Numbered from the stretch's first letter, positions 22,486 through 30,403 are shown. The stretch: DNA of 37,061 nt from Bacillus sp. SG-1 (GCF_000181495.1 NZ_ABCF01000027.1:1-37061); one strand, 5' to 3'. Made by a program: numbers and translations. The notes: generated by a model from the sequence alone, not told the origin.

Positions 22486-22573
22486 ATTCTAATTGAATCT
22501 GCCATTTTTTCTGATTACTATATTAATAGATATATCATATGGCTGTTTGGCATAATTTGCTGTTTATAGATCC

Positions 22574-22602
22574 TTAGCATTCTGTGCGATACCTGTTATA
22601 CT
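22574..22602 (+). promoter_or_regulatory. Sigma-A-like promoter in the noc-soj gap
   Basis: TTAGCA (22574-22579), exactly 17 nt, TATACT (22597-22602) with an extended -10 TG one base upstream. It points at DNA with no convincing gene that ends in a hairpin terminator 270-300 nt later. Confidence 0.5.
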
Positions 22603-22608
22603 TACTTT

Positions 22609-22908
22609 TTATAACAAGATCAAACAATTAATCGCGTTGGGTGGAAAACGTCAACCCTCTGCTGTTTATACAGTTGATTGAACTGGAACTTGTGCGGCCT
22701 CATTTGGATTTTAGAGACTGGTCAGCACTGAATCCAGCGGCGGTTTGTACGTCACTGAATGTGCGTTGCCGATTTTTAGTCAGGTGAATCTGCGAGGCGT
22801 TCACCTGGAGTGGAACTTTTTCATTCCCCTTCAAAGCACAATAAAGCACATAAAACAGCTATAAATAAACTCAGTGAGAAACGTATTAGGTTTCTCACTT
22901 TTTGTATG
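22609..22908 (+). ncRNA. Candidate small RNA between noc and soj
   Basis: About 300 nt from the predicted start near 22609 to a terminator stem at about 22873-22902 (AGTGAGAAAC / GTTTCTCACT, then TTTTT). Internal hairpins include CAGTT-GATTG-AACTG (22671-22685) and AGGTGAA...TTCACCT (22782-22806). The only sizeable reading is a 48-codon GTG frame (22641-22787) without a ribosome site. No known RNA family was recognised. The terminator also separates noc from soj, so a plain noc 3' end or decayed gene is the main alternative. Confidence 0.4.
22873..22908 (+). terminator. Terminator before soj
   Basis: Perfect 10-bp stem AGTGAGAAAC / GTTTCTCACT with an 8-nt loop followed by TTTTTG. It ends transcription entering from noc or from the promoter at 22574-22602. 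Confidence 0.82.
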
Positions 22909-23051
22909 TGCGCAACTCAATATAAATTGGAAATAGAATTTTTTTGAAATGAAAGACAAACTATTCCTGAATTTTGATAGAATAGAAGGTAGACAATAAT
23001 TTATTCAAATTTTCTTAATAGAATTGGAAGTTCAAAGGGCAGGTGAAAACC

Positions 23052-23813
23052 TTGGGCAGAATAATTGCCATTACCAACCAAAAGGGCGGCGTTGGAAAAA
23101 CGACAACCTCCGTCAATTTGGGGGCATGCTTAGCATACATAGGAAAGAAAGTACTGCTTGTTGATATTGATCCGCAAGGAAATGCCACCAGCGGTGTGGG
23201 CATTGAAAAAGGTGATGTCCAGGAATGTATATATGATGTTTTAGTAGATGATGCCGAAGTCAAGGATTTGGTAAAACCAACTACAGTCGAACGTTTATAT
23301 GCAGTTCCGGCTACTATTTCCTTGGCAGGTGCTGAAATCGAACTGGTTCCGACTATCTCCAGGGAAGTCCGGTTAAAGAGGGCACTTGAAAAAGTTAAGG
23401 ATGAATATGACTTTATCATCATTGATTGTCCTCCTTCCCTCGGATTGTTGACGATCAATGCTTTGACAGCCTCTGATGCTGTCATCATCCCCGTCCAATG
23501 TGAGTATTATGCACTTGAAGGGTTGAGCCAGCTTTTAAGTACCGTCAGACTTGTACAAAAGCATCTTAATCATGATCTTATGATTGATGGAGTCTTGCTG
23601 ACGATGCTGGATGCCCGAACCAATCTGGGAATCCAGGTTATTGAAGAAGTGAAGAAGTATTTCCAGGATAAAGTATACCGGACTATTATTCCTAGAAACA
23701 TTCGGTTAAGTGAAGCACCAAGTCATGGGGAACCAATCATTATTTATGATGCAAAATCCAGGGGTGCAGAAGTTTATCTAGATCTAGCAAAGGAAGTGGC
23801 TGCGAATGGCTAA
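23052..23813 (+). CDS. soj: Chromosome partitioning ATPase Soj (ParA)
   Basis: 253 aa from a TTG at 23052, chosen because AGGTGA has ideal spacing to it and the product (MGRIIAITNQKGG...) starts like B. subtilis Soj; a GTG at 23043 lies only 3 nt behind its own purine run. Deviant Walker A KGGVGKTT (residues 11-18), IDPQGNATSG, and Walker B IIIDCPPSLGLL. Soj acts with Spo0J and parS in origin segregation and directly regulates DnaA. It overlaps spo0J by 8 nt, implying translational coupling. Confidence 0.96.
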   Translation: MGRIIAITNQKGGVGKTTTSVNLGACLAYIGKKVLLVDIDPQGNATSGVGIEKGDVQECIYDVLVDDAEVKDLVKPTTVERLYAVPATISLAGAEIELVPTISREVRLKRALEKVKDEYDFIIIDCPPSLGLLTINALTASDAVIIPVQCEYYALEGLSQLLSTVRLVQKHLNHDLMIDGVLLTMLDARTNLGIQVIEEVKKYFQDKVYRTIIPRNIRLSEAPSHGEPIIIYDAKSRGAEVYLDLAKEVAANG

Positions 23814-24657
23814 GGGACTAGGTAAAGGAATCAATGCGTTATTTACTAATGTTGATGCTGCAAAAGAAGAATCTGTACAGGAAATCAGCCTGAGAGAATT
23901 AAGGCCGAACCCTTATCAGCCCCGAAAGGTATTTGAACCGGAAGCGATTGAAGAATTGAAAGAGTCCATTAAAGAACATGGAATTCTTCAGCCGATCATT
24001 GCCAGAAAAAGTATAAAAGGCTATGAAATCGTGGTAGGAGAGAGAAGATTTAGAGCTGCAAAGGCAGCAAAGCTTGATAAAGTTCCGGTCGTTGTAAGGG
24101 AATTGACAGATAAGCAAATGATGGAGCTTGCTGTCTTGGAAAACCTGCAGCGCGAAGACCTCTCTCCAATTGAAGAAGGTAATGCGTATCAGTTATTGAT
24201 TGACAAATTGGATCTGACACAAGAACAACTTGCCAAGAGACTTGGGAAAAGCAGGCCTCATATTGCAAACCATATACGTCTTCTTTCCCTGCCTCCACAA
24301 ATCCAGCAGCTGATCATTGATGATAAAATCACGATGGGTCATGGACGTGCGCTGCTTGGATTAAGAAAGAAAGAGAAACTGCAGGCTGTTGTTGAAAAAA
24401 TAATCAAAGAATCGTTGAATGTAAGGCAGCTGGAGAAGCTGATACATGAACTAAACGAAAATGTTTCACGTGAAACAAAGAAACCCGAAAAGAAAGATGT
24501 TTTCATTAAAGAACAGGAAACTCTCTTAAGAGAAAGATTCGGTACTAATGTTTCCATCAAACAGTCCAAGAAAAAAGGGAAAATTGAATTTGAGTTTTTC
24601 TCTCAGGATGATCTGAACCGGATTCTTGAGTTGTTAAGCGATTTGGAAGATAAATAA
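23806..24657 (+). CDS. spo0J: Chromosome partitioning protein Spo0J (ParB)
   Basis: 283 aa, ATG overlapping soj by 8 nt. The N-terminus MAKGLGKGINALF contains the Soj-stimulating basic segment. The CTPase domain holds GERRFRAAKAAKLDKVP and ENLQREDLSPIEE, and the helix-turn-helix is LTQEQLAKRLGKSRPHIANHI. The C-terminus is the dimerisation domain. It binds parS, slides as a CTP clamp and recruits SMC; its own gene carries a parS at 24462-24477. The segment around that site encodes VSRETKKPEKK, so the site is embedded in a linker where protein constraint is low. Confidence 0.97.
   Translation: MAKGLGKGINALFTNVDAAKEESVQEISLRELRPNPYQPRKVFEPEAIEELKESIKEHGILQPIIARKSIKGYEIVVGERRFRAAKAAKLDKVPVVVRELTDKQMMELAVLENLQREDLSPIEEGNAYQLLIDKLDLTQEQLAKRLGKSRPHIANHIRLLSLPPQIQQLIIDDKITMGHGRALLGLRKKEKLQAVVEKIIKESLNVRQLEKLIHELNENVSRETKKPEKKDVFIKEQETLLRERFGTNVSIKQSKKKGKIEFEFFSQDDLNRILELLSDLEDK
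24462..24477. other. parS: parS site inside spo0J
   Basis: TGTTTCACGTGAAACA, a perfect 16-bp palindrome matching the Spo0J recognition sequence used across Firmicutes. B. subtilis also has a parS within spo0J. Confidence 0.96.
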
Positions 24658-24668
24658 GCAATACGATT

Positions 24669-24705
24669 GAACTAACCATATTCGTTGTGTTGGTTCTTTT
24701 TTTTT
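24669..24705 (+). terminator. Terminator after spo0J
   Basis: Stem GAACTAAC / GTTGGTTC with one mismatch, followed by nine T, 11 nt after the spo0J stop. Confidence 0.86.
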
Positions 24706-24724
24706 GCTTTTTAGCCGATTTTTT

Positions 24725-24782
24725 GGTCTTACCTGTCCCGCTGCTCCCGCAGGAGATCGCACACCCCTACACTCCAATCAAC
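24725..24782. repeat. Half-copy of a Bacillus palindromic repeat
   Basis: GGTCTTACCTGTCCCGCTGC then TCCCGCAGGAG...TCGCAC...CTCCAATCAAC closely matches one half of a repeat I recall from many Bacillus genomes (GGTCTCACCTGTCCCGCTGC...CTCCAATCAAC). A second terminus in opposite orientation, GTTGATTGGAGCGGAGGT, lies at 24865-24882. The matching other half of the family is at 5667-5729. The rest of the 440-bp spo0J-DUF554 gap has no other signal I can name. Confidence 0.65.
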
Positions 24783-24864
24783 GCTGTGATAGGAAGAACT
24801 AAATGAAAACAACTCACGACCCGGTTATCTTTATAATTGGTATATCCTCTTCATTTCAATATAT

Positions 24865-24882
24865 GTTGATTGGAGCGGAGGT
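24865..24882. repeat. Isolated terminus of the same repeat family
   Basis: GTTGATTGGAGCGGAGGT is the reverse complement of the end of the 24725-24782 repeat (ACTCCAATCAAC), extended into the usual GGAGCGGA motif, and then diverges. The two ends face each other 82 bp apart. Confidence 0.5.
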
Positions 24883-25101
24883 CAGCTTTATGTAAAGCTT
24901 TACTTTACTGCGAAGTGCCATCCGAAACAAGAAATCCGCATCTAAATTAGGAGCAGCTGTTCAGTTGGGGGTAATTGAAGAATCCTTAGGGTTTAGCATT
25001 ATAATTCTTTCTTCCTTAGTGTAAAAAAATAGTAGGCAATTCTTAAGAAAAGTGCTATTTTAGTAGAAAGTATTTCGATAACCGAAAAAGGAGAACGTCT
25101 T

Positions 25102-25818
25102 ATGGTGCTTTTAGGAACGATAGTAAATGGGGCCTGTATAATCATTGGGACTTTGCTCGGCAAGCTGCTGCACCGCATACCTGAAAACATGAAAGGTACA
25201 GTAATGTATGCGATTGGCTTGGCAGTAATGGTACTTGGGTTGCAAATGGGAATGAAAAGCGAAAACTTTCTTATTGTCATTATCAGTCTGGTTCTCGGGG
25301 CAGTAATTGGTGAGTGGATGGGACTTGATGATAAATTAAATGCATTAGGAAATTGGCTGGAGAAGAAACTGGGTTCAAATAGTGAAACGAGCATTTCCCA
25401 AGGATTCGTGACAGCGACACTAATATTTGTCATCGGAGCTATGGCAGTTATTGGCGCGTTGGACAGCGGAATTAGGGGTGCACACGATGTTCTTTATACA
25501 AAAGCCATTATTGACGGGTTTACTTCCCTGATCCTTACTACTACTCTAGGGATTGGCGTAATGTTCTCTGCTATTCCTGTCATTCTTTATCAGGGAACCA
25601 TCGCACTCTTTGCGACACAAATTGACCGCTTTGTCCCGCAGGCTATCATGGATTCTTTTATTGTTGAAATGACGTCTGCCGGAGGAATTATGATTTTTGC
25701 TATAGGCTTGAATTTAGTCGGATTAACCAAGATCCGTGTGGCCAATCTCCTTCCGGGAATAGTGGTTGTAGCTGCGATAGTTTCCATCATTTATGGATAT
25801 CAGGAGTATTTTATATAA
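25102..25818 (+). CDS. DUF554 family membrane protein
   Basis: 238 aa, ATG with AAAAGGAG upstream. A very hydrophobic protein with about six to seven membrane segments; it starts MVLLGTIVNGACIIIGTLLG, and conserved DUF554 segments include GIGVMFSAIPVILYQG, TSAGGIMIFAIGLN and RVANLLPG. Family function is unknown; transport is sometimes suggested but not shown. It stands alone between spo0J and convergent yyaC and shares a bidirectional terminator with it. Confidence 0.9.
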   Translation: MVLLGTIVNGACIIIGTLLGKLLHRIPENMKGTVMYAIGLAVMVLGLQMGMKSENFLIVIISLVLGAVIGEWMGLDDKLNALGNWLEKKLGSNSETSISQGFVTATLIFVIGAMAVIGALDSGIRGAHDVLYTKAIIDGFTSLILTTTLGIGVMFSAIPVILYQGTIALFATQIDRFVPQAIMDSFIVEMTSAGGIMIFAIGLNLVGLTKIRVANLLPGIVVVAAIVSIIYGYQEYFI

Positions 25819-25820
25819 TC

Positions 25821-25860
25821 AAAAAACACACTAAGCGCCTAAAATGCCTGGTGTGTTTTT
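25821..25860. terminator. Bidirectional terminator between DUF554 gene and yyaC
   Basis: AAAAAACACACTA / TGGTGTGTTTTT with one mismatch in the stem; A-run on one side and T-run on the other, so it can end both convergent genes, whose stops are 45 nt apart. Confidence 0.85.
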
Positions 25861-25863
25861 CGA

Positions 25864-26484
25864 TTAAAGCAATTGCTGTTTTTCTTCGTTAACGTTTATT
25901 TTGAAGAATGATTCTTTTCTCGGTCTTGTTATGCTTGCCAAATGAATGCCTTCTGAAATGATTCTGGCCATCTTGAGGACAAGATTCAATCTTGTGTTCT
26001 GCAGCACAAAGAATTCCATGAATCCACTGACATTTACGATACCCGTAATATGAATATCACCAACGTCAGGAAGTTCCTTGTTCACACCAGCTCCCGGCTT
26101 TACAGGCCCATTGCCAAGCTGAATCGCTCCGACACTCTTCAGTCTTCCCAGGCATGCATCAATCCCGATAATGAAAGGATTATGGTGTTTTTCCCTGATT
26201 TCGGCAAGCCGCTCTTCCAGATTCACCGCATGAATAGGTTCATCGAGTGTGCCGTAGATATGAAAACCGTCCGTTATCTTTTCGTCTAAAAAGGTGCCGA
26301 CGAGTGGTCCTAAGGAATCGCCTGTTGAGCGGTCAGTCCCTATACAAACGATCACGACGGGTCGTAAGGCTGTCGGAAGCATGGTGAGCAGTTCCTCAGA
26401 AAGAGATGCTGCTGCTTTTTCATCATCATGCAGCACCCGGTAAGGTTCTGATTTCCGCTCAAAAAAACCCTTTTTCAGATTCAT
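25864..26484 (-). CDS. yyaC: Sporulation protein YyaC (DUF1256, Gpr-like fold)
   Basis: 206 aa from ATG 26484, which has AAAGGAG at 8 nt; a GTG three codons upstream overlaps that site. The family has a fold like the germination protease Gpr. Visible conserved segments are VVIVCIGTDRSTGDSLGPLVG, IIGIDACLGRL and GNGPVKPGAGVNKELP. In B. subtilis yyaC is expressed in sporulation; the exact role is unclear. It is the only well-supported gene of the right arm here that opposes the replication fork. The upstream region did not show a sigma-factor match I trust. Confidence 0.92.
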   Translation of the reverse strand: MNLKKGFFERKSEPYRVLHDDEKAAASLSEELLTMLPTALRPVVIVCIGTDRSTGDSLGPLVGTFLDEKITDGFHIYGTLDEPIHAVNLEERLAEIREKHHNPFIIGIDACLGRLKSVGAIQLGNGPVKPGAGVNKELPDVGDIHITGIVNVSGFMEFFVLQNTRLNLVLKMARIISEGIHLASITRPRKESFFKINVNEEKQQLL

Positions 26485-26676
26485 TCCTTCCACTCCTTTG
26501 CAGATAGTAGTAACAGTATACGGAAAAATAGGCTTATCTATACATAGTATTATGTATTTGTCACAAACTAAGACTTTTTAAACAATTTTCTAATAGTTTG
26601 CTTGCCGCTATTCAAATAGGGGTAAACTTGATACAATGAAATATATTTTCAGAGTGCTTTATAGGAGTGAGTTCTT

Positions 26677-27627
26677 ATGAGTCAGACAATTGAAGAAAAT
26701 GCAAAAGAGGACATTCAGGATCAAGTTGATACGGCAAAAGATGCAACATTGGAAATCTGGGACAGACTGATCAGTGATGACTTATGGATAAAGATTTCCA
26801 TAGTTTCAATAAAGATTCTTTTAATCATCATTTTAACGGCTGTTATTCTTAAAATAGGAAAAACCATTATTAGAAATATATTCAGGGTCCGGTCACGTTC
26901 CCCTTTTAAAATAACGGAGAGACGGGAAGCTACATTAAGTAAACTTCTTGAAAATGTTCTAACCTATGTGGTGTATTTTATAGCAATCACAATGATTTTA
27001 ACCAACATGGGAGTTGAGATTGGTGCCCTTTTAGCCGGTGCCGGTATCGTCGGACTCGCCGTCGGTTTTGGTGCACAGAACCTTGTCCGTGATATCATCA
27101 CAGGATTCTTCATCATATTTGAAGACCAATTCTCGGTTGGCGATTATGTCCGAGTCGGGAATGCAGAAGGATTTGTTGAAGAAATAGGACTGAGGACGAC
27201 CAAAATCAAGAGTTGGACAGGTGAACTGCATATATTGCCGAATGGAAATATTGCCGAGGTAACCAACTTTTCCATCCATAATAGTATTGCTATTGTGGAT
27301 GTCAGCATTGCGTATGAAGAAAACATAGAAGAAGCGGAAAAAGTGTTAAGTGAATTCCTGCAGACCTTGCCGCAAAAATATGAAGATTTAATAAAACCGC
27401 CTGACCTTTTAGGGGTGCAGACTCTAGGTGCCTCCGATGTAGTGATGAGGATTGTTGCCGAAACAGCTCCCATGCAGCATTGGGGAATTGCACGTAAGAT
27501 CAGAAAAGACGTCAAAACCGTTCTGGATGAACATGGAATTGAAATCCCATTCCCACGAATGGTTATGTATAATAGACAGGAAGAAGAAAGTATTGAAACG
27601 AGCAGGAAACAGCTTGATAGTGAGTAG
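26677..27627 (+). CDS. Small-conductance mechanosensitive channel, MscS family
   Basis: 316 aa, ATG with TAGGAGTGAG. TM1 at about 40-60, TM2 at about 92-110, and the pore-lining TM3 at about 114-150 with the glycine/alanine pattern GALLAGAGIVGLAVGFGAQ and the hinge region LVRDIITGFF. A beta domain follows (GDYVRVGNAEGFVEEIGLRTT, PNGNIAEVTNFS). It opens under membrane tension to release solutes on osmotic downshock. An acidic N-terminus precedes TM1. The DUF951 gene follows after 12 nt, so they form one unit. Confidence 0.94.
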   Translation: MSQTIEENAKEDIQDQVDTAKDATLEIWDRLISDDLWIKISIVSIKILLIIILTAVILKIGKTIIRNIFRVRSRSPFKITERREATLSKLLENVLTYVVYFIAITMILTNMGVEIGALLAGAGIVGLAVGFGAQNLVRDIITGFFIIFEDQFSVGDYVRVGNAEGFVEEIGLRTTKIKSWTGELHILPNGNIAEVTNFSIHNSIAIVDVSIAYEENIEEAEKVLSEFLQTLPQKYEDLIKPPDLLGVQTLGASDVVMRIVAETAPMQHWGIARKIRKDVKTVLDEHGIEIPFPRMVMYNRQEEESIETSRKQLDSE

Positions 27628-27639
27628 GGGGGAAACAGT

Positions 27640-27837
27640 ATGGAACCAAAAAGCTTTCAAATGAACGATGTCGTTGAAATGAAAAAGCCTCACCCATGCG
27701 GTGCCAACCGATGGAAAATCATCAGAATGGGCATGGATATCAGGATCAAGTGCCAGGGATGTGACCACAGTATCATGCTTCCGAGAAGAGAGTTTTCCAA
27801 GAAAATGAAGAAGGTATTGGAGTCGGCTGGTGAATAA
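27640..27837 (+). CDS. DUF951 small zinc-ribbon-like protein (YyzM-like)
   Basis: 65 aa, ATG with AGGGGGGAAAC upstream. Contains MKKPHPCGANRWKI and IRIKCQGCDHSIMLPR, the diagnostic DUF951 pattern with three cysteines that could help bind metal or nucleic acid. The position between the MscS gene and ychF matches yyzM in Bacillus. Function is unknown; it is probably translated with the channel gene. A terminator follows. Confidence 0.9.
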   Translation: MEPKSFQMNDVVEMKKPHPCGANRWKIIRMGMDIRIKCQGCDHSIMLPRREFSKKMKKVLESAGE

Positions 27838-27852
27838 AATATAGAATTCAGG

Positions 27853-27890
27853 AAGAGAGTGTATCGCATAAGGAATACTCTCTCTTTTTT
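27853..27890 (+). terminator. Terminator after the DUF951 gene
   Basis: Stem AGAGAGTGTAT / ATACTCTCTCT followed by TTTTTT, about 16 nt beyond the stop. Confidence 0.83.
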
Positions 27891-28069
27891 ATCTCTGAAA
27901 TAGCATAAACACCAGGCAACCCGCCATTTTGAATCATACCTCCCCCCCCTCCACTTGTGTTTCTATCACTTAAAACCTATAATTAAAAAAGGTTTGAATA
28001 ATTTTAGACATGTGCTGCCGAAAATCCAGGCAGAATAAATATAGTTCCAATTAATGAGGAGTGACCAAA

Positions 28070-29170
28070 ATGGCTTTAACAGCTGGAATCGTTGGTTTGC
28101 CGAATGTCGGGAAATCAACTTTATTTAATGCAATCACAAAAGCAGGTGCAGAGTCTGCCAACTACCCTTTCTGTACGATCGATCCCAACGTCGGGATCGT
28201 AGAAGTACCTGATTACCGTCTTGATAAACTAACGGAATTGGTTCAACCGAAGAAAACCGTGCCGACAGCATTTGAGTTCACTGATATTGCAGGAATTGTA
28301 AAAGGTGCGAGTAAAGGTGAAGGACTAGGAAACAAGTTCTTATCCCACATACGCCAGGTAGATGCCATCTGTCAGGTAGTTCGCTGCTTTGCTGATGACA
28401 ATATCACTCACGTTTCAGGTAAAGTTAATCCCCTTGATGATATTGAAGTAATCAATCTTGAACTCATTCTTGCCGACCTGGAATCAGTTGATAAAAGAAT
28501 TGCCCGTGTGCAGAAGCTTGCCAAGCAAAAAGACAAAGAAGCTGCATATGAACATGAAATCCTACTGAAGTTGAAAGAGGCATTTGAAGAAGGCAGACCG
28601 GCTCGTACGGTTGAATTCACGGAAGAGCAGATGAAAGTCGTCAAAGGCTTGCACCTTCTCACTATCAAGCCAGTTCTTTATGTTGCCAATGTAAGTGAAG
28701 ACGATATCGCAGATCCTTCTGATAATGAATATGTTCAGCAGGTCCGTGAGTTTGCAAAAGGTGATAATGCGGAGGTCATCGTTGTCTGTGCGAAAATCGA
28801 GTCCGAGATCGCCGAGCTTGATGATGAAGAAAAAGCGATGTTCCTTGAGGAATTGGGCATTGAAGAATCCGGCTTAGACCAGTTGATCCGTGCGGCATAT
28901 GATCTCCTTGGCCTGGCTACTTACTTTACTGCAGGGGTTCAGGAAGTTCGTGCCTGGACTTTCCGGACAGGCATGAAAGCACCGGAATGTGCTGGAATCA
29001 TTCATACTGATTTTGAAAAAGGCTTTATCCGTGCTGAGACGGTTTCTTATGATGATCTTGTTGCTAACGGTACAATGGGAGCGGCGCGTGAAGCAGGAAA
29101 AGTCCGCCTTGAAGGTAAAGAATATATCGTAAAAGACGGAGATGTCATCCACTTCCGTTTTAATGTTTAA
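28070..29170 (+). CDS. ychF: Ribosome-binding ATPase YchF/EngD
   Basis: 366 aa from ATG 28070 with GAGGAG upstream; a GTG three codons earlier is part of the ribosome-site region. Obg-family P-loop protein with GLPNVGKS (residues 9-16) and DIAGIVKGAS. The NKxD specificity motif is replaced by NVSE in YVANVSEDD, the hallmark of the ATP-preferring YchF subfamily. A coiled coil occupies the middle and a TGS domain the C-terminus (AWTFRTGMKAPECAG...DGDVIHFRFNV). It binds ribosomes and is linked to stress control. Transcribed as its own unit. Confidence 0.97.
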   Translation: MALTAGIVGLPNVGKSTLFNAITKAGAESANYPFCTIDPNVGIVEVPDYRLDKLTELVQPKKTVPTAFEFTDIAGIVKGASKGEGLGNKFLSHIRQVDAICQVVRCFADDNITHVSGKVNPLDDIEVINLELILADLESVDKRIARVQKLAKQKDKEAAYEHEILLKLKEAFEEGRPARTVEFTEEQMKVVKGLHLLTIKPVLYVANVSEDDIADPSDNEYVQQVREFAKGDNAEVIVVCAKIESEIAELDDEEKAMFLEELGIEESGLDQLIRAAYDLLGLATYFTAGVQEVRAWTFRTGMKAPECAGIIHTDFEKGFIRAETVSYDDLVANGTMGAAREAGKVRLEGKEYIVKDGDVIHFRFNV

Positions 29171-29177
29171 ACACTCT

Positions 29178-29226
29178 AAGCTGTTCAATGGCCCAACAAA
29201 TAATTGGGTTCATTGAACAGCTTTTT
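29178..29226 (+). terminator. Terminator after ychF
   Basis: Long stem AAGCTGTTCAATG...CATTGAACAGCTT with an inner CCCAA/TTGGG pairing, followed by TTTTC. Only a few bases precede the padR promoter. Confidence 0.88.
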
Positions 29227-29231
29227 CTTCA

Positions 29232-29261
29232 TTGACAATGACTTTATATTTCCAGTAAAAT
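29232..29261 (+). promoter_or_regulatory. Sigma-A promoter of padR-DUF1129
   Basis: Perfect TTGACA (29232-29237), 18-nt spacer, TAAAAT (29256-29261). The expected start falls inside the first operator at 29267-29285. Confidence 0.75.
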
Positions 29262-29266
29262 ATAGC

Positions 29267-29320
29267 TATCTTGTAAAACAAGGTATTTATTTTTGTTCAA
29301 CTACCTTGCAAAACAAGTTA
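29267..29320. promoter_or_regulatory. Paired PadR-type operators
   Basis: Two related 19-mers in the padR leader: TATCTTGTAAAACAAGGTA (29267-29285) and TACCTTGCAAAACAAGTTA (29302-29320), each the palindrome CTTG-N5-CAAG with TA(C/T)...(G/T)TA flanks, starts 35 bp apart. Palindromes of the TACCTTGN...CAAGGTA type are common targets of small PadR proteins. Position over the start point suggests autorepression. Confidence 0.75.
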
Positions 29321-29337
29321 GAGAGGGAATCAATATT

Positions 29338-29697
29338 ATGTCAATAAAAAGTCAGATATTAAAAGGTATTCTGGAAGGCTGCATACTTGCCGTTATAGAA
29401 GAAAGCCCAACATACGGCTATGAACTTTATGTGAAGTTGGCCACCAAGGGGATGGATTCTGTAAGTGAAGGGTCGATTTATCCAATTTTATTAAGACTGC
29501 AAAAAGAGGGGCTGATCAAAGGCAAGATGCAGAAATCAGCCAGCGGCCCCAACCGCAAATATTATAGTCTAACAGAAGAAGGAAAGGCAGCCCTTGAAGT
29601 ATTCAGCAGTGAATGGGCCAAATTGGGAACTGCCATAGATTTGATCCTTAAAGGAGGGGAAAAAGATGACGGCCAAAGAAATGATCGAGATAAATAA
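29338..29697 (+). CDS. PadR-family transcriptional regulator
   Basis: 119 aa from ATG 29338, preceded by GAGAGGG; an earlier in-frame ATG lies inside the operators and is rejected. Winged helix-turn-helix of the PadR type: ILKGILEGCILAVIEESPTYGYEL, then EGSIYPILLRLQKEGLI and GPNRKYYSLTEEGKAAL. It probably represses its own operon through the two palindromes upstream. It overlaps the next gene by 32 nt, so the two are coupled. The inducing signal is unknown; homologues respond to antibiotics or envelope stress. Confidence 0.93.
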   Translation: MSIKSQILKGILEGCILAVIEESPTYGYELYVKLATKGMDSVSEGSIYPILLRLQKEGLIKGKMQKSASGPNRKYYSLTEEGKAALEVFSSEWAKLGTAIDLILKGGEKDDGQRNDRDK

Positions 29698-30310
29698 TGT
29701 AAGAAGAGAGAAGCTGAACGAAGAAAATAAGAAGTATTATGAAGATATGCTCCTGTATATCCGGATGAGTAATGTTTCAGAAAAAGAAGGAGAAGAGCTT
29801 CTTCTTGAAATTTTGGAGCACCTCCTTGAAGCACAGGAAAATGGTCAGTCGGCTGAAGACGTATTCGGAACTAAACCGAAACAGTACTGTGACGAACTCC
29901 TGAAAGGACTTCCAAAAGAGTCCCTAAAGGATAAGGTAATGATGTACCTATATATTACAGCTTCAGGGATGAGCTGGTATTTTCTTGTCACAGGAATCTT
30001 CTCTCTGTTTTTCCCTGATAATAATGGTGTATCCCTTACTCCTATCATTGCGTCCATCTTATTCATGGGGATTGTAGTGCTGTTGCTTTTAAAGTTAATG
30101 AAGTGGACCACGTACAAAAAGAAATCAAACATATGGCTGTTGTCTGCAGGTGCCCTGATATTTACATCCTGGATAGGCCTGCTCGTCTACTTGGAACTGC
30201 AAGATGCCTTCCAGTATGAAATGAACTGGCCAATGTATACCTCCCTAGTAATTGGAGTCATTCTAATAGGCCTATCCTGGGTATTGCGTCATAGGGTGCT
30301 TAAGTTTTAA
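29666..30310 (+). CDS. DUF1129/HAAS-type membrane protein
   Basis: 214 aa, ATG with GGAGGGGAAAAAG inside the end of padR. The cytoplasmic helical N-terminus (about 1-90; YYEDMLLYIRMSN, EILEHLLEAQENG, DVFG-KPKQYCDELL) is the HAAS-like domain commonly paired with PadR regulators. Four membrane segments follow at about 95-115, 125-145, 155-175 and 185-205. A PadR-linked membrane protein of this type probably senses or answers an envelope signal; this is inference. The spacing and overlap make it one operon with padR. No clear terminator follows. Confidence 0.85.
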   Translation: MTAKEMIEINNVRREKLNEENKKYYEDMLLYIRMSNVSEKEGEELLLEILEHLLEAQENGQSAEDVFGTKPKQYCDELLKGLPKESLKDKVMMYLYITASGMSWYFLVTGIFSLFFPDNNGVSLTPIIASILFMGIVVLLLLKLMKWTTYKKKSNIWLLSAGALIFTSWIGLLVYLELQDAFQYEMNWPMYTSLVIGVILIGLSWVLRHRVLKF

Positions 30311-30403
30311 GAGCAACTAGATTACTTTGCTTCTTCTATACAGAGCATGCAGCGGAAATCAATCTACATGTACGAGCGGAATTTAAGGTTTTATTATGCT
30401 CTA

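Noticed and set aside
27942..27955. C-run (CCTCCCCCCCCTCC) between the DUF951 gene and ychF
   Set aside because: A short homopolymer with no symmetry or nearby signal; possible slippage site but nothing more can be supported.
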